The notes under the pieces were generated by a model, which ran no database searches, was not told the DNA's origin, and saw nothing but the letters and a program-made list of their open reading frames with translations. Positions 62,775 through 64,000 of a DNA stretch of 64,000 nt are shown here, piece after piece. The position numbers and the translations under genes are program-made. The DNA is from an uncultured Desulfuromonadales bacterium (GTDB lineage: Bacteria > Desulfobacterota > Desulfuromonadia > Desulfuromonadales > Geopsychrobacteraceae). Positions within the stretch are counted from its first letter, which is position 1. Every line of letters starts with the position of its first letter. Location: contig CAMYNC010000002.1 in NCBI GenBank assembly GCA_947259685.1, positions 51,656 through 115,655 on the forward strand, in the 5' to 3' direction.

Positions 62775-63308
62775 TTAGCTGGTCTTTTCTACCTGGATAA
62801 ATTCGAGTTCAACCGGGGTTACCCGACCGAAGATACTGACCATAACCTTAAGCGTGCCGCGATCGGGACGCACATCCTCCACCACCCCGGTAAAGTTGAG
62901 AAAAGGACCATCGACTACGCGGACCGTCTCACCAACTTCGAACTCTACCTTCGGCTTCGGTTTTTCGACACCCTCTTCCATGCGGTTGGTGATCTTCGCC
63001 ACCTCTTCATCAGGAATCGCCGGGGGACTCTGCCCGCCGCCGACAAAGCCGGTTACCTTGGCGGTCCCGGTTACCACATGCCAGGTTTCGTCATTCAACT
63101 CCATCCGCACCAGAATATAGCCGGGGAAAAACTTTCGGGTCGAGGTCTTACGCTCACCCTTGCGCATCTCTACCACGGTTTCCGACGGGATCAAAACTTC
63201 TTCAAAAAACTCCTCCACACCGGTCGAGCGGATCCGCTCTTCCAGGCTGAGTTTGACTTTGTTCTCATACCCCGAATAGGTATGCACGCCGTACCATTTC
63301 ATCGACAT
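62775..63308 (-). CDS. nusG: Transcription antitermination protein NusG
   Basis: A 177-residue RNA polymerase factor. The NGN domain begins [16 protein letters not shown] and contains [20 protein letters not shown]. The C-terminal KOW domain has [20 protein letters not shown]. Two in-frame ATGs (63308, 63302) exist; the first is used here. Length is normal. It follows secE by 19 bases. Confidence 0.97.
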   Translation of the reverse strand: MSMKWYGVHTYSGYENKVKLSLEERIRSTGVEEFFEEVLIPSETVVEMRKGERKTSTRKFFPGYILVRMELNDETWHVVTGTAKVTGFVGGGQSPPAIPDEEVAKITNRMEEGVEKPKPKVEFEVGETVRVVDGPFLNFTGVVEDVRPDRGTLKVMVSIFGRVTPVELEFIQVEKTS

Positions 63309-63327
63309 GGTGATTCCTTTTCTTTCC

Positions 63328-63513
63328 TCAACCGAGGATCAGCTGGATCAGGCGCGAAAGAATTATGTCGACACCACCGAGAAAGACGGCAGAAAGCAAC
63401 ACCAGCACGATGACGACCATGGTCGAGGCATAGGTGTCCTTCTTGGTTGGCCAGGTCACCTTTTTCAATTCTGCTTTGACGTTGGCGAGAAACTCGTTTG
63501 TTTTTCCGATCAT
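63328..63513 (-). CDS. secE: Preprotein translocase subunit SecE
   Basis: A 61-residue single-membrane-helix protein that clamps SecY. The amphipathic KAELKKVTWPTKKDTYASTM segment and the hydrophobic MVVIVLVLLSAVFLGGVDII identify it. Starts with ATG at 63513, 41 bases after the tRNA-Trp gene, with nusG next. Confidence 0.95.
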   Translation of the reverse strand: MIGKTNEFLANVKAELKKVTWPTKKDTYASTMVVIVLVLLSAVFLGGVDIILSRLIQLILG

Positions 63514-63554
63514 CGTTCCGTCAGCCTCACTGCGAGGTGTATTTCGCTTAAATT

Positions 63555-63631
63555 TGGCAGGCCAGGAGGGATTCGAACCCCCAACACCCGGATTTGGAGT
63601 CCGGTGCTCTAGCCATTAGAGCTACTGGCCT
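63555..63631 (-). tRNA. tRNA-Trp (anticodon CCA)
   Basis: The minus strand folds as a tRNA: acceptor stem AGGCCAG (from 63631) with CTGGCCT, a D arm AGCTCTAATGGCTAGAGC, an anticodon loop CTCCAAA reading CCA in stem CCGGA/TCCGG, and a T arm GGGGGTTCGAATCCC. Discriminator G and an encoded CCA end follow. It is embedded between rpmG and secE, as in many bacteria. Confidence 0.96.
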
Positions 63632-63672
63632 GCAGACAAACCTGTTTCTTAACTAACAACCTACCTGCCTGC

Positions 63673-63822
63673 CTACTTGGTCTCCTTATGGGGAGTGTGC
63701 TTGCGGCAGAAACGGCAGTACTTGTTAAACTCCAGTTTGTCTGGAGTGTTTCGCTTATTTTTAGTGGTGGTATAGTTCCGCTGCTTGCATTCGGTGCAAG
63801 CCAGGGTGACGATATCACGCAT
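63673..63822 (-). CDS. rpmG: Ribosomal protein L33, zinc form
   Basis: A 49-residue 50S protein. It begins [20 protein letters not shown] and ends [12 protein letters not shown]. The two cysteine pairs (CTEC and CRFC) form the zinc site of the C+ type L33. Normal length for this type. It lies between the second tuf and tRNA-Trp. Confidence 0.95.
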   Translation of the reverse strand: MRDIVTLACTECKQRNYTTTKNKRNTPDKLEFNKYCRFCRKHTPHKETK

Positions 63823-63840
63823 AATCTTTACCTCTAGATT

Positions 63841-63865
63841 CCCTCCCGGGCAAAGCCGGGAGGGA
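63841..63865 (-). terminator. Hairpin between tuf and rpmG
   Basis: A 9-bp GC-rich stem (CCCTCCCGG at 63841-63849 with its complement at 63857-63865). It lies between the second tuf copy and rpmG. No T run follows on the minus strand, so it may be an attenuator or processing hairpin. Confidence 0.55.
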
Positions 63866-63891
63866 GTGTCTTACTAAGAGTATTACCTGGA

Positions 63892-64000
63892 TTACTCGAC
63901 AACTTCGCTGACCACACCGGCGCCGACAGTACGGCCACCTTCGCGGATTGCAAAACGCAGTTCCTTATCCATGGCGATCGGGGTGATCAGGTCAACGGTC
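63892..64000 (-). CDS. tuf: Elongation factor Tu, second copy (3' end only)
   Basis: The last 36 codons of a second tuf gene, cut by the window edge. Its 109 visible bases differ from the tuf at 47486-48691 by a single silent base (position 63901), so the copies are kept alike by gene conversion or recent duplication. The window stops exactly where the duplicated TVDL unit of the other copy would appear, so its presence here cannot be judged. Confidence 0.95.
   Translation of the reverse strand, partial: TVDLITPIAMDKELRFAIREGGRTVGAGVVSEVVE

Overview
The window looks like a chromosomal segment of a Desulfuromonadales-type bacterium (Desulfobacterota; relatives of Desulfuromonas, Pelobacter and Geobacter). 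The evidence is a small haem-c protein directly upstream of a DUF3373 outer-membrane protein, pyruvate phosphate dikinase beside two-subunit glycyl-tRNA synthetase, and an uninterrupted secE-nusG-rplKAJL-rpoBC-rpsLG-fusA-tuf-S10-spc-alpha supercluster. The assignment is inferred from gene content; no marker was aligned.

Layout. (1) 1-9.3 kb is accessory: a chemoreceptor, the cytochrome/porin pair, a SpoIIAA-like protein, a lipoprotein, a helix-hairpin-helix protein with a lysine-rich tail, a CHAD protein, a 39-residue lysine-rich protein and a cold-shock protein, with several decayed gene pieces and strong hairpin terminators between them. (2) 9.66-16.78 kb is a visibly GC-richer three-gene operon on the minus strand: a KAS III-type condensing enzyme with a 290-residue N-terminal extension, a 1402-residue biotin-carrier/carboxyltransferase fusion with no biotin carboxylase domain, and a ketoacyl reductase. 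Together they look like a dedicated malonyl-CoA-fed route to 3-hydroxyacyl-thioesters. (3) 17.2-24.2 kb holds a nitroreductase, a DUF5710 protein, a possible type VI secretion gene remnant, and an operon of DUF2760 protein plus two Hsp70-like ATPases. (4) 24.4-32.6 kb has ppdK, glyS, glyQ, recO and mgtE. (5) 32.7-64 kb is the transcription/translation supercluster, all on the minus strand, from a second tuf copy at the right edge through tRNA-Trp to rplQ and a terminator.

The most striking feature is damage to conserved genes in the supercluster. rpsK (S11) has lost about 120 nt and is frameshifted. rplF (L6) lacks its C-terminal ~33 residues. rpmJ (L36) keeps only its last 15 codons. rplW carries an exact 24-bp in-frame tandem duplication and tuf an exact 12-bp one. 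The neighbouring genes look intact. Either the assembly is faulty at several places or there are compensating copies elsewhere; read mapping would decide. The second candidate for novelty is the KAS III / carboxyltransferase / reductase operon.
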